64,000 nt of DNA from Nostoc calcicola FACHB-3891 (GTDB lineage: Bacteria; Cyanobacteriota; Cyanobacteriia; Cyanobacteriales; Nostocaceae). Location: NCBI RefSeq assembly GCF_014697355.1, contig NZ_JACJRQ010000011.1, positions 62,001 through 126,000 on the forward strand. The letters are read 5' to 3'. This document shows, piece by piece, positions 10,250 to 18,191 of the stretch. The notes beneath the pieces are model-generated. The model ran no database searches. It worked only from the letters and a program-made list of their open reading frames with translations, and was not told the origin of the DNA. The translations under genes were made by a program, and so were the position numbers. The first letter of the stretch is position 1. Each line of letters begins with the position of its first letter.

Positions 10250-11566
10250 ATGTCACATCTTTTTGATTCCAACATCCTTTGTGGTCAAGATAGTCTGCTC
10301 AATATTTATTATCGAGTCACGGGATTGCACATCCCAAGTTCAATACTTGTGGGTACTGCAACTAATGACCTACTCAATGGCAGTAATGCCAACGATCTAA
10401 TAGTTGGTGGACTGGGTAATGATTTCATCGTTGGTTCTTTAGGTAAAGATGTACTTTTTGGCGGAGCCGGTAATGATTTCTTTTTACGTTTACCCAATGA
10501 TGAAGACGATTTCGTATCCGGGGGCAGTGGTAATGACCTCGTAGGTGGTGGTGGCGGTGACGATACCCTATTGGGCGGTTCAGGTAATGATGGTCTATTT
10601 GGTGCTGCTGATGACGATCTGCTTTATGGTGGTGCTGGTAACGACGTACTTTTTGGTGCAGAAGGGCGCGATCGCTTTGTAACTAAAGCAGGTGAAGGGG
10701 TAGACTCTTTTGTTGACTTTAACCCCACCGATGACTTTATTGGTTTAGCTGGCGGCTTGACTTTCAATCAGATCGAGATAGAGGCTGTCGGTCCTAGTTC
10801 CTTGATTTCTGTAGCTGCAACAGGTGAGTTATTGGCACTTGTAGCTTTTGTTAGTCCCAATCAGCTCACACGAGCTAATTTTGTGCAAGTTAGCAATGCT
10901 GAACTATACTCTCAATACGAATCACCACTTTCACAAGACATTCCTAGCGTTGGCGTTGCAAACCCGCAAACCGTTGGCACAGATGCTAGCGATTTTCTCA
11001 ATGGTGGTTTTGGTAACGATGTCATCCGAGGCGGACTGAGCAATGATGTCATCAATGGTGGTACAGGTAGCGATCGCTTATTTGGTGACCAAGGTGGCGA
11101 CTTCATCAATGGTGATTTGGGTAACGATTATATTGATGGTGGCATAGACGGCGATTTCCTCAATGGTGGTTGGGGTAACGACACTGTTATTGGAGATGCC
11201 GGTGATGACCTACTCAATGGTGGTCTTGGCAATGACCAACTATTTGCAGGTGCAGATAACGATGTTCTCAACGGCGATGAAGGTAATGATTTCCTCGATG
11301 GTGGTTTAGGTTTTAACCTGCTCACTGGCGGAGCTGGACGCGATATCTTTGCCTTAGGTAGAGGTGCTAGATTTGACCAGATCTTCGATTTCCAAAAAGG
11401 AGTAGACCGCATCAAATTACCAGATCAAATTAGCTTCGGACAATTGTCCTTTATTCAAACCGGTGGTAACGTTTTAATTGCGATCGCTGGTAGCAGTGAA
11501 CCACCTTTAGCAGTTGTCGATCGTATTCAAGCTAGTAGTCTGACAGCAACGGATTTCATTGCATAG
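10250..11566 (+). CDS. RTX calcium-binding (hemolysin-type) repeat protein
   Basis: This 438-residue acidic protein consists largely of GGxGxDxLx nonapeptides in two blocks, about residues 45-150 and 245-370. A non-repeat linker (about 150-240) and a C-terminal domain of about 70 residues frame them. Such repeats fold into a calcium-filled parallel beta roll after export. There is no N-terminal signal peptide, as expected for type I secretion, where the signal is C-terminal; the last residues (TATDFIA) fit this loosely. There is no enzyme domain, so it may be a surface or sheath protein rather than a toxin. No secretion genes are adjacent, although an ABC ATPase gene follows 775 bp downstream. 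Confidence 0.88.
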   Translation: MSHLFDSNILCGQDSLLNIYYRVTGLHIPSSILVGTATNDLLNGSNANDLIVGGLGNDFIVGSLGKDVLFGGAGNDFFLRLPNDEDDFVSGGSGNDLVGGGGGDDTLLGGSGNDGLFGAADDDLLYGGAGNDVLFGAEGRDRFVTKAGEGVDSFVDFNPTDDFIGLAGGLTFNQIEIEAVGPSSLISVAATGELLALVAFVSPNQLTRANFVQVSNAELYSQYESPLSQDIPSVGVANPQTVGTDASDFLNGGFGNDVIRGGLSNDVINGGTGSDRLFGDQGGDFINGDLGNDYIDGGIDGDFLNGGWGNDTVIGDAGDDLLNGGLGNDQLFAGADNDVLNGDEGNDFLDGGLGFNLLTGGAGRDIFALGRGARFDQIFDFQKGVDRIKLPDQISFGQLSFIQTGGNVLIAIAGSSEPPLAVVDRIQASSLTATDFIA

Positions 11567-11882
11567 TCGATCTATCTTTCTGTACTAATCGGGTACTGTA
11601 TTATCTGTTGGTGTTAACTTAAACTCCAAAGAATCATTCAAATGTATCGCTAGAACATTTTAATACCATTTCCATATGAAGAGCCATAGAAATAACCCCA
11701 CCGCTTGCGGCATTTTCCCAGGAGTTCGGGGAGCTTAGGAGGGGTCAAAACAATTTGCAATTTCATAGAGAATTCGTATGAGCAATATGTTCTATTAATA
11801 CATCATTTCTACCAAATATTAGCAATGGTATTTGAAGGAGCAAAGGGAATAAATGGTCATGAAGAGAAAAGAATAGGGAAAT

Positions 11883-11984
11883 TATAGCAGTTCCCAATCA
11901 AATAAGGTACATAAATTTGTAGGGGCGCAAAGCTTTGCGCCCCTACCAAGTACCTCACACCTCACTAGAAAGGGAAATGCTATA
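11883..11984. mobile_element. MITE-like element with central 28-bp palindrome
   Basis: The inverted ends TATAGCAGTTCCC and GGGAAATGCTATA match at 12 of 13 positions. The centre is a perfect 28-bp palindrome at 11919-11946 with the arm GTAGGGGCGCAAAG. Related palindromes occur at 22331, 24852 and 37211. Confidence 0.75.
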
Positions 11985-12082
11985 TAACAACATAATGGCA
12001 CTAACAGCGCAATTTCGTGGTAGTTTCAAGGACATCTTCAGGAGATGAGTGGGCTAATGACCTGACCAAAGAAAAAAAGGAT

Positions 12083-12192
12083 ACAAGCCCCGGAATTTAT
12101 TTATGGAAAAGGTAAAAATATATAAGCCGATATACGAAGTACGAGGCTTATAACGTCCTTGTTTCAAGCCCCTGAATTTATTTATGGGGATT
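12083..12192. repeat. Paired CAAGCCCC-GAATTTATTTATGG repeats
   Basis: CAAGCCCC followed by GAATTTATTTATGG occurs at about 12084 and again at about 12167, 83 bp apart. The second copy can pair CCCC with GGGG. A similar CAAGCCCCCACTGAATTT lies at 39982. They may be end fragments of IS200/IS605-type elements, which is unproven. Confidence 0.45.
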
Positions 12193-12341
12193 GTAATGCC
12201 GTGAATTTTGAATTCGAGCGAAGCGAGTGACTGGTGAGCAAGTAGAAATTAATTTCAGACTGGATTGATAATATTCCTGTAATAGTGGAGTGGATAAAAC
12301 AGATGGATATTGCTAAACTGATTAGCTAAAAAGACAATTTT

Positions 12342-13064
12342 ATGACAAAAAATCAAGCTGTAATTGTAATTAAAAACTTAAATCATTTTTATGGAAAAAC
12401 TACGCTAAGAAAACAAGTTTTATTTGATATTAATCTAGAAATTTATTCTGGTGAAATTGTAATTATGACTGGGCCATCTGGTTCAGGGAAAACAACATTA
12501 CTGAGCTTGATTGGTGGTTTACGGTCTGTACAAGAAGGAAGTTTGAAATTTTTAGGTGAAGAACTCTTTGGTGTCAGTCAGAACAAACTGGTGCAGATGC
12601 GACGTAGCATTGGCTATATTTTCCAAGCACACAATTTGCTGGGGTTCTTGACTGCCAAGCAAAATGTCCAAATGGCGGTGGAATTAAACGATCGCATTTC
12701 TCAAACAGAAGCAGTAGCTAAATCAGAAATGATGCTGCGGGCTGTTGGTTTAGAAGAAAGAGTTAATTATTACCCAGACAATCTTTCTGGAGGTCAAAAA
12801 CAAAGAATTGCGATCGCCCGCGCCTTAGTGAATTGTCCTCCCCTAGTGCTAGCAGACGAGCCAACAGCCGCATTAGACAAACAATCAGGACGCGATGTCG
12901 TAGAAATAATGCAGAGCCTAGCTAAAAATCAGGGAACTACTATCTTGTTAGTCACACACGACAACCGCATTTTAGACATCGCCGATCGCATCATAGAAAT
13001 GGAAGATGGCCTATTAACTTATCTCAAAGTTCGTCTAAGTGAGGTTGGTACTTCTCTAGAGTGA
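12342..13064 (+). CDS. devA: DevA-family ABC exporter ATPase (orphan)
   Basis: This is a 240-residue ABC ATPase with Walker A GPSGSGKT at 44-51, the signature LSGGQ at 148-152, Walker B LVLADEP at 168-174 and the H-loop VTHD. The overall sequence (QVLFDINLEIYSGEIVIMTG, then RRSIGYIFQAHNLL) matches the DevA subgroup, the ATPase of DevBCA exporters that move heterocyst glycolipids or other lipids through a MacAB-like envelope complex. DevA genes normally follow devB and devC; here neither partner is next to it, so it must work with subunits encoded elsewhere or be a spare copy. The assignment to the family is strong, the substrate unknown. Confidence 0.85.
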   Translation: MTKNQAVIVIKNLNHFYGKTTLRKQVLFDINLEIYSGEIVIMTGPSGSGKTTLLSLIGGLRSVQEGSLKFLGEELFGVSQNKLVQMRRSIGYIFQAHNLLGFLTAKQNVQMAVELNDRISQTEAVAKSEMMLRAVGLEERVNYYPDNLSGGQKQRIAIARALVNCPPLVLADEPTAALDKQSGRDVVEIMQSLAKNQGTTILLVTHDNRILDIADRIIEMEDGLLTYLKVRLSEVGTSLE

Positions 13065-13412
13065 GGTCTAATGAACCCTTAGATGCTCATCCTGTAGGGG
13101 TTTTGGAGAACATAGGTTCAAAAGGTGTAATTACTCCTTTGACTCTTTTACACCGAATTTACACCGAATTTGTATCTAAAGGTATCCAAAAATGTCTAAA
13201 ATTGACATAAAACGAGCCTACCTTGAAAACGATAGTTTTTTGGAATTAGGTTAAAGCTCAGAACTCAAGCCACAACCGAATAATACACTCTCCTTAAAAA
13301 CTCCAGGTTTCAAAATGGACGAGGTTTAAGTGGTAGAACGTTTGTTCTTTATTCCTCTGGAATGAGAAAGCAAAAAAACCTTGACATCATTGGATTTTAG
13401 GTTTTTTTTAAA
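13065..13412. other. Spacer between devA-like gene and tRNA-Phe
   Basis: No gene is seen. There is a short direct repeat (TTTACACCGAAT, twice near 13148 and 13160) and the tRNA terminator hairpin at 13372-13409. Confidence 0.6.
13372..13409 (-). terminator. Terminator hairpin after tRNA-Phe
   Basis: The arms AAAAAAACCT and AGGTTTTTTT are separated by 17 bp, immediately downstream of tRNA-Phe on its strand, and end in a T run. This fits an intrinsic terminator. Confidence 0.65.
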
Positions 13413-13485
<73 letters not shown>

Positions 13486-13561
13486 TGGGGCTTTTATTTG
13501 AGCCACGATTAATAAATGTAGCAAAGATAAAACGAATTTGCAATAGGTTGTAGAAAAATAT

Positions 13562-14431
13562 TTATGCTGCTTTCAAGGTCAACCTAAACCAGATGAAAAC
13601 AGCTAGAAAGAGTAGAAACTGGATAAGGACAATACTCGGGCCAGAAGCCAGGTTGAAAAGACCTGACACAAGGATGCCAGTAATGCTGCTAATGGAACCG
13701 ACTATCACCGAAATGACTAGAAAACGGCTAAAGTGGTGACTCATGAGTTTGGCGGTGGAGGCGGGAATGACTAAAAAGGCATTTACCAGTAAAACGCCAA
13801 CAGCTTTAATTGCTACAGCAACGGCGAGTGAAAGCAAGACCACAAAGGCATAGCGATACAATTGCACAGGAACACCTTGAACTTGTGCCACATCTGGGTT
13901 AAGTGTCAATAAAATTTGCTGTTGCAGAGTTGATAGTAAAAATATGCAACTTCCCACAAGTATCAGCAGGGTCAAAATCAAATCTGTGGTATCAAGTGCC
14001 AGAATGTCGCCAAACAGCACTGCCATCAAGTTGCCACGATATCCTTTAATTAAGCTAGTGAGAATCAGTCCGATCGCTAATGCCCCAGATAGGACTATAC
14101 TAAGTACGCTATCGCTAGCTAAGTCGGTTTTGTCGATACAGTAGAGAACAATAACGCCAAAAACTAAGGTAAAAGGTAACAACATCCAAGTAGGATTCAC
14201 CTGTAACAGCACACCTAATGCCACACCTACCAATGCTGCATGACCAACGGCGTGACTGAAAAAAGACAGCTGGCGCAAGGTGACAAAACTACCCAATATG
14301 CCGCCAAGTATTCCCATCAATAAAGCTTCTGCGATCGCCCGCTGCATAAAGGGGTATTGTAATAAGCTTACCAAGTCATTACTATTGGCGATCGCAAGCC
14401 TTGCTATCTGAAAGTTATTCAAGAAATCCAT
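13562..14431 (-). CDS. znuB: Metal ABC transporter permease, ZnuB/ABC-3 family
   Basis: This 289-residue, highly hydrophobic protein has about eight membrane helices. The early stretch GILGGILGSFVTLRQLSFFSHAVGH is split by family consensus as LGSFVTLRQLSFFSHAVGHA, characteristic of ABC-3 permeases that import zinc or manganese with a ZnuA-type binding protein and a ZnuC ATPase. Those partners are not visible in the window; they would be expected upstream, but the next gene upstream is divergent and small. I see no clear Zur box in the 73-bp divergent gap. Zinc rather than manganese is a guess from family frequency. Confidence 0.85.
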   Translation of the reverse strand: MDFLNNFQIARLAIANSNDLVSLLQYPFMQRAIAEALLMGILGGILGSFVTLRQLSFFSHAVGHAALVGVALGVLLQVNPTWMLLPFTLVFGVIVLYCIDKTDLASDSVLSIVLSGALAIGLILTSLIKGYRGNLMAVLFGDILALDTTDLILTLLILVGSCIFLLSTLQQQILLTLNPDVAQVQGVPVQLYRYAFVVLLSLAVAVAIKAVGVLLVNAFLVIPASTAKLMSHHFSRFLVISVIVGSISSITGILVSGLFNLASGPSIVLIQFLLFLAVFIWFRLTLKAA

Positions 14432-14504
14432 ACTTAGTATTTGAAGTTGAACGTCCGCAATTTATTCGCTATGCTGTATCAGCAAAGGCATATTTTTGTA
14501 AATT

Positions 14505-14777
14505 ATGAACATAGCCAAACTAATCTTACTTGCCTGTCCCGCCCTTCTGGCATCTATGTTACTGCTAGCCAATCCCGCACATGCATCAAATCTGAAATCT
14601 ATAGATGCTACACAAATAATCACAGTAGCATCTACACAAAAAATTTTCGATTTAGCAGCGCCAAAATTAATTCAAAAATCCAATCCGATTATCGAACAAG
14701 TTGGTTGCAATTGTGCTAAGTGTTTTGAAGCACAGTTTCAGTCACTACAAGGCAAGCTGCCATCGGTTGGTTTTTAA
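14505..14777 (+). CDS. Small secreted protein with CNCxxC motif
   Basis: This 90-residue protein begins with a signal peptide, LILLACPALLASMLLLANPAHA, likely cut after AHA near residue 27. The mature part is about 60 residues with a Cys cluster, GCNCAKC, near residues 67-73. Such a cluster could bind metal or form disulfides. It is divergent from the ZnuB-type permease gene with only 73 bp between their starts, so shared metal control is conceivable. A strong terminator follows at 14800. I do not recognise a characterised family; the reading frame, signal peptide and terminator make it a credible gene. Confidence 0.75.
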   Translation: MNIAKLILLACPALLASMLLLANPAHASNLKSIDATQIITVASTQKIFDLAAPKLIQKSNPIIEQVGCNCAKCFEAQFQSLQGKLPSVGF

Positions 14778-14799
14778 TAAAGTTAGGATTTTTGAAAAT

Positions 14800-14838
14800 A
14801 AATAGGGGCAAAGGAATACTTTGCCCCTATTTATTTTG
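14800..14838 (+). terminator. Intrinsic terminator
   Basis: Perfect 14-bp arms, AAATAGGGGCAAAG at 14800-14813 and CTTTGCCCCTATTT at 14819-14832, enclose a 5-nt loop and run into TATTTT. It lies 23 bp after the stop codon of the small secreted protein. Confidence 0.85.
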
Positions 14839-14944
14839 ATCAACCACTGGGAAAATAATTACTCTTCACTAGACCGAGTTTTTAATCTAGTCCAAAGCAA
14901 ACTTAACACTTGATTAGTTAGAACCCTTGTAGAATACCGATTAA

Positions 14945-15031
14945 CGGAGAGATAGGGATTTGAACCCTAGAATACGTTTCCGCATTACAGCATTTCCAGT
15001 GCTGCGCCTTAAACCACTCGGCCATCTCTCC
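14945..15031 (-). tRNA. tRNA-Ser (GGA)
   Basis: This 87-nt class II tRNA has the acceptor pair GGAGAGA/TCTCTCC and discriminator G. The anticodon loop ACTGGAAAT gives anticodon GGA. There is a long variable arm (TAATGCGGAAACGTATT) and the T-loop GTTCAAATC. Confidence 0.96.
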
Positions 15032-15135
15032 AGATGCCACGATTCACAATCTTAGTATGAAAGTCTAAAAAATGCAATGATAAAAAAAGATTTTTAGATT
15101 AATCTCAAAGTTCAAGTCTCAAAACCCAAATCCAG

Positions 15136-15504
15136 ATGTCCCGTAGATATACAATTCGAGTTCGCGATCGCGCCACTGGCAAAATATACACCCTACAAGT
15201 GCCAGAAGACCGCTACATCCTGCACAGTGCTGAAAAACAAGGGGTGGAACTACCATTTTCCTGCCGTAATGGGGCTTGTACCACTTGTGCTGTGAGAGTA
15301 TTGTCGGGAGAAATTTACCAACCAGAGGCGATCGGATTATCGCCAGATTTACGTCGGCAAGGTTACGCCTTGTTGTGTGTGAGTTACCCCCGTTCTGACC
15401 TGGAAGTAGAAACACAAGATGAGGATGAAGTTTACGAACTCCAGTTTGGACGCTATTTTGCTAGGGGTCGAGTTAAAGCAGGTTTACCGTTAGATGAAGA
15501 ATAG
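15136..15504 (+). CDS. Plant-type [2Fe-2S] ferredoxin with C-terminal extension
   Basis: This 122-residue protein has the ferredoxin fold with cluster ligands in CRNGACTTC (C-x4-C-x2-C) and a fourth Cys in LLCVSYP about 30 residues later. It carries electrons in the cytoplasm. Classical photosynthetic ferredoxin is 97-99 residues. Here the tail after the last cysteine is about 25 residues longer (from QDEDEVYELQF to LPLDEE), as in the FdC2 group of ferredoxins of cyanobacteria and plastids. Partners are unknown. Its last 11 bases overlap the start annotated for the following nuclease gene, which suggests co-transcription. Confidence 0.9.
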   Translation: MSRRYTIRVRDRATGKIYTLQVPEDRYILHSAEKQGVELPFSCRNGACTTCAVRVLSGEIYQPEAIGLSPDLRRQGYALLCVSYPRSDLEVETQDEDEVYELQFGRYFARGRVKAGLPLDEE

Positions 15505-16099
15505 GATTTTGTTCACGCAAAGGCGCAAAGGCGCAAAGGTGCAAATTACTACTTTGTCGGTGCATTTTGGCGTTTGGGCAAAAAAAATAGGTATTTTAGT
15601 TTGCTTTTTACTGCTGGTGAGTTGCCAAGGTAAAAATCAAGTGCCAAACAATCAGGCGCAGGTGAAGGTAGCGCGGGTAGTTAGCGGGCAAAGTTTGGAA
15701 GTCTTAGGCATGGCTGAACAACCAAATTTGATTTCTCAGGTGCGGTTAGTAGGAATTGATGCACCAGATTTGCGACAGCGGCCTTGGGGTGAACAAGCAA
15801 AAGAACAGTTAGAGAATCTAATTGGTGGTGCAGAACAATCAGTAATGCTGGAGTTTGATTTAGAAGCAAAAGACAAAATTGGGCGAACTTTAGCTTATGT
15901 GTGGAAAAATAAGGTTTTGTTGAATGAAGAATTAGTTAAACAAGGGAATGCATTGTTTGTTGGGCGATCGCCTAACCACAAATATGACCAACGTTTAGAA
16001 CGTGCCCAACAATGGGCTAGACTCATGGGGCAAGGAATTTGGAACCCAGAAAAACCCATGCGCCTCACTCCCGCTGAGTTTCGCCGTCAAAATCTTTAA
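15494..16099 (+). CDS. Thermonuclease-family (SNase) lipoprotein
   Basis: This 201-residue protein has a hydrophobic segment (IGILVCFLLLVSC) that ends in a lipobox, LVSC, so it is probably a lipoprotein anchored outside the cytoplasmic membrane. The rest is a staphylococcal-nuclease domain with the catalytic set intact: Arg in VRLVGIDAPD, Glu in PWGEQA and Arg in IGRTLAYVW. It would hydrolyse DNA or RNA with calcium. About 30 residues come before the signal segment and are partly encoded by a GGCGCAAA repeat (15511-15541); the real start may be a later GTG near 15560. The gene follows the ferredoxin gene with an 11-bp overlap as annotated. Confidence 0.82.
   Translation: MKNRILFTQRRKGAKVQITTLSVHFGVWAKKIGILVCFLLLVSCQGKNQVPNNQAQVKVARVVSGQSLEVLGMAEQPNLISQVRLVGIDAPDLRQRPWGEQAKEQLENLIGGAEQSVMLEFDLEAKDKIGRTLAYVWKNKVLLNEELVKQGNALFVGRSPNHKYDQRLERAQQWARLMGQGIWNPEKPMRLTPAEFRRQNL
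15511..15541. repeat. Short tandem repeat (AGGCGCAA)
   Basis: Three AGGCGCAA-type units lie at the 5' end of the nuclease gene. They belong to the same dispersed family as 791-822 and 49774-49800. Confidence 0.7.
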
Positions 16100-16213
16100 G
16101 GAGTGGGGAGATGAGGGAGATGAGGGAGCAGGGGAGGCAGGGGAGGCAGGGGGAGAAATAACCAATGACAAATGACTAATGACAAATGACCAATGACAAA
16201 TAACAAATGACAA
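16100..16213. repeat. GAGGGAGATG and AATGACA tandem arrays
   Basis: Degenerate purine-rich GGGAGATGA/GGGGAGGCA units are followed by about seven AATGACA/AATGACT/AATGACC heptamers that run into the ATG of the next gene. Similar heptamer arrays lie at 17120-17152, 19905-19960 and 22858-22893. Confidence 0.8.
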
Positions 16214-17019
16214 ATCTACAAATTTTTCTAGATATTGCTACAGAAGCAGCATTGGCTGGTGGCGCTATACTGCAAGGGTATTTGGGTAAGTTAGAAGATG
16301 CAATTATTGAAAAAGGACGCCCTGGTGATTTAGTTACCGTTGCTGATAAAGCCTCAGAAGAGTTGATTTTGGAAATTTTGCGTCGCCATTTTCCCCAACA
16401 TTCTATCCTTGCTGAAGAATCAGGAAAATTAGGCGATCGCGAAAATGAATATCTCTGGGCAATAGATCCTTTAGATGGCACAACTAACTACGCCCATCAA
16501 TACCCATTCTTTGCCGTTTCCATTGGGCTGTTAATTAATGGCGTTCCACAAGTTGGTGTCATTTATGACCCCTTTCACAATGAACTATTTCGTGCTGCCG
16601 CTGGTTTGGGAGCAACACGCAACCGTCGCCCCATCGCAGTTTCCACAACCTCAGAACTGAATAAGAGCTTGCTGGTAACTGGATTTGCCTACGATCGCCG
16701 TGAAACCTCTGATAACAACTATGCAGAATTTTGTCACCTCACCCATCTGACTCAGGGAGTTAGACGCAGCGGTTCCGCATCCCTGGATTTGGCCTATGTT
16801 GCCTGTGGACGTGTCGATGGTTACTGGGAACGGGGACTTTCGCCTTGGGATATTGCCGCTGGGATCGTTTTGGTACAAGAAGCTGGCGGCAAAGTTACCG
16901 CCTACGATGGCACTCCCTTAAAAATCGAATTAGGTAGAATTCTCGCCACCAACAGTTATATTCATGACACAGTGAGTCATGAACTTGTAAAAGTTCCGCC
17001 CCTGTCAGCGTGGAAATGA
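16207..17019 (+). CDS. suhB: Inositol monophosphatase family protein (SuhB-like)
   Basis: This 270-residue enzyme has the metal-binding motifs of the family: Glu-Glu in AEESG near residues 68-72, DPLDGTTNYAHQYPFF near 88-103, and WDIAAG near 215-220. Enzymes of this group dephosphorylate myo-inositol 1-phosphate, and relatives act on fructose-1,6-bisphosphate, PAP or histidinol phosphate; the substrate cannot be fixed from sequence. The ATG at 16207 is directly preceded by an AATGACA heptamer array, with no clear ribosome site, so the exact start is uncertain by a few codons. It lies in a co-directional run with the DnaJ-type and hisZ genes. Confidence 0.92.
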   Translation: MTNLQIFLDIATEAALAGGAILQGYLGKLEDAIIEKGRPGDLVTVADKASEELILEILRRHFPQHSILAEESGKLGDRENEYLWAIDPLDGTTNYAHQYPFFAVSIGLLINGVPQVGVIYDPFHNELFRAAAGLGATRNRRPIAVSTTSELNKSLLVTGFAYDRRETSDNNYAEFCHLTHLTQGVRRSGSASLDLAYVACGRVDGYWERGLSPWDIAAGIVLVQEAGGKVTAYDGTPLKIELGRILATNSYIHDTVSHELVKVPPLSAWK

Positions 17020-17231
17020 GGGAAGTGGGGAGATGAGGGGATGAGGAGGCAGGGGGGTAGGGAGCAAGGGAGAAAATCTTCCCCTCTGCCCCCTGCCCTC
17101 TGCCCCCCTGCTTCTTCCCAATGCCCAATGACAAATGACAAATGACAAATGATAATTTGCTACTGACGGATCGCCGATGGAGCGAAGTAAACTAGAAAAA
17201 ATCTAATTGCTCCTTTGGTGCAAACTGCTAT
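17020..17231. repeat. Low-complexity arrays between suhB and DnaJ-type gene
   Basis: Purine-rich GGGGAGATGAG units and their pyrimidine complements (CCCCTCTGCCCCCTGCC) can pair into a long stem at about 17025-17110. AATGACAA heptamers follow at 17120-17152. No gene is seen. Confidence 0.7.
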
Positions 17232-18191
17232 ATGTCTTTCAAAATAGATCGTGGATTATTTAGATATGATTTCATAGATTATCACGCAGTATTGTGCGTT
17301 CCAGTTGATGCGGATGCTAAAGATATTCGCAAACGCTATCTTCAAATCGCCCGCCGTTTACACCCAGATAGTATTATTACTGAAAGTCCTGAGCAAAAAC
17401 AGCTAGGTAATGAATTATTGTCAAAGTTGGTTAACCCAGCTTACGAAAAACTTGCTAACGAACGTACTCGGACGGAATATCTTGTGATTTTGTCGCAAAT
17501 GGGTAAGCGTCTGGTGCAAGAATCGACTTCGGTGACTTTAAACACAGAATTAGGTAGACAGTTAGCTGGTACTGCCAATATCGATCATTTTTATAAAAGT
17601 GCGATCGCCAAACTTGCCCAAACCCAATATGATTCTTTAGAGCAAGCCCTACAAGTCATTGCCCAAATCAGTGAATTGAATTTAGTCTATTTAATGCGGA
17701 GTGCAGTTAAAACATCCCCAGGGGCACCACCAACTGCTCAACCCAAAGTTAATTCAAGTACATCTAAGCCAGATACAGCAAAACAGACACCACCACCAGC
17801 AGCACAACCACCAAAAGAAGACTCGGTTGTAGAACAGTATGTTCGTCGCGCTCAATCTTTGATTGAGAAAAACCAATTTGCCCAAGCTAAGGTAGAGTTG
17901 CAGGAAGCCCTGAAGCTAGAACCGAAAAATAGTCACTGCCATAGCTTGATTGCAATGGTGTATTTAAAGCAAAATCAGCTAAAAATGGCAAAAATACACT
18001 TCGAGAACGCTCTGAAATTAGATCCCAATGACCAAATGGCGTTGCAATGGAAACCTAAAATAGATAAAGTTTTAGGGCAACAACCTACCGATCATAAGGT
18101 GACTTCATCTCCCAATAATGGAGATAAGCAACCAGATAAATCTGGTAATGGTGGTTTATTCGGTGGTTTGTTTGGTGGGAAGAAAAAATAA
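17232..18191 (+). CDS. J-domain protein with TPR repeats
   Basis: This 319-residue protein has an N-terminal J domain (about residues 14-80) with the HPD motif in RRLHPDS. A helical linker and a Pro/Gln-rich stretch (about 155-195) follow. Then come two TPR-like repeats (about 205-275), and the tail ends in GGLFGGLFGGKKK. The HPD motif means it can stimulate an Hsp70 ATPase; the TPRs probably select a client or partner. It lacks the zinc-finger and C-terminal substrate domains of true DnaJ. Its stop codon TAA overlaps the ATG of hisZ by one base, so translation is likely coupled. Confidence 0.85.
   Translation: MSFKIDRGLFRYDFIDYHAVLCVPVDADAKDIRKRYLQIARRLHPDSIITESPEQKQLGNELLSKLVNPAYEKLANERTRTEYLVILSQMGKRLVQESTSVTLNTELGRQLAGTANIDHFYKSAIAKLAQTQYDSLEQALQVIAQISELNLVYLMRSAVKTSPGAPPTAQPKVNSSTSKPDTAKQTPPPAAQPPKEDSVVEQYVRRAQSLIEKNQFAQAKVELQEALKLEPKNSHCHSLIAMVYLKQNQLKMAKIHFENALKLDPNDQMALQWKPKIDKVLGQQPTDHKVTSSPNNGDKQPDKSGNGGLFGGLFGGKKK

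Larger units (their letters stand above)
11567..12341. other. Intergenic region with MITE and CAAGCCCC hairpins
   Basis: No supported gene is seen in 775 bp. It contains a palindrome-centred MITE (11883-11984) and two copies of a CAAGCCCC-GAATTTATTTATGG motif (about 12084 and 12167). The promoter of the DevA-like gene should lie in the last 150 bp, but I see no clear NtcA site. Confidence 0.6.

Noticed and set aside
10309..11415. Minus-strand frames opposite the RTX gene (10309-10497, 10912-11109, 11128-11415)
   Set aside because: They are Pro/Ser/Lys-rich shadows of the GGxGxD repeats.
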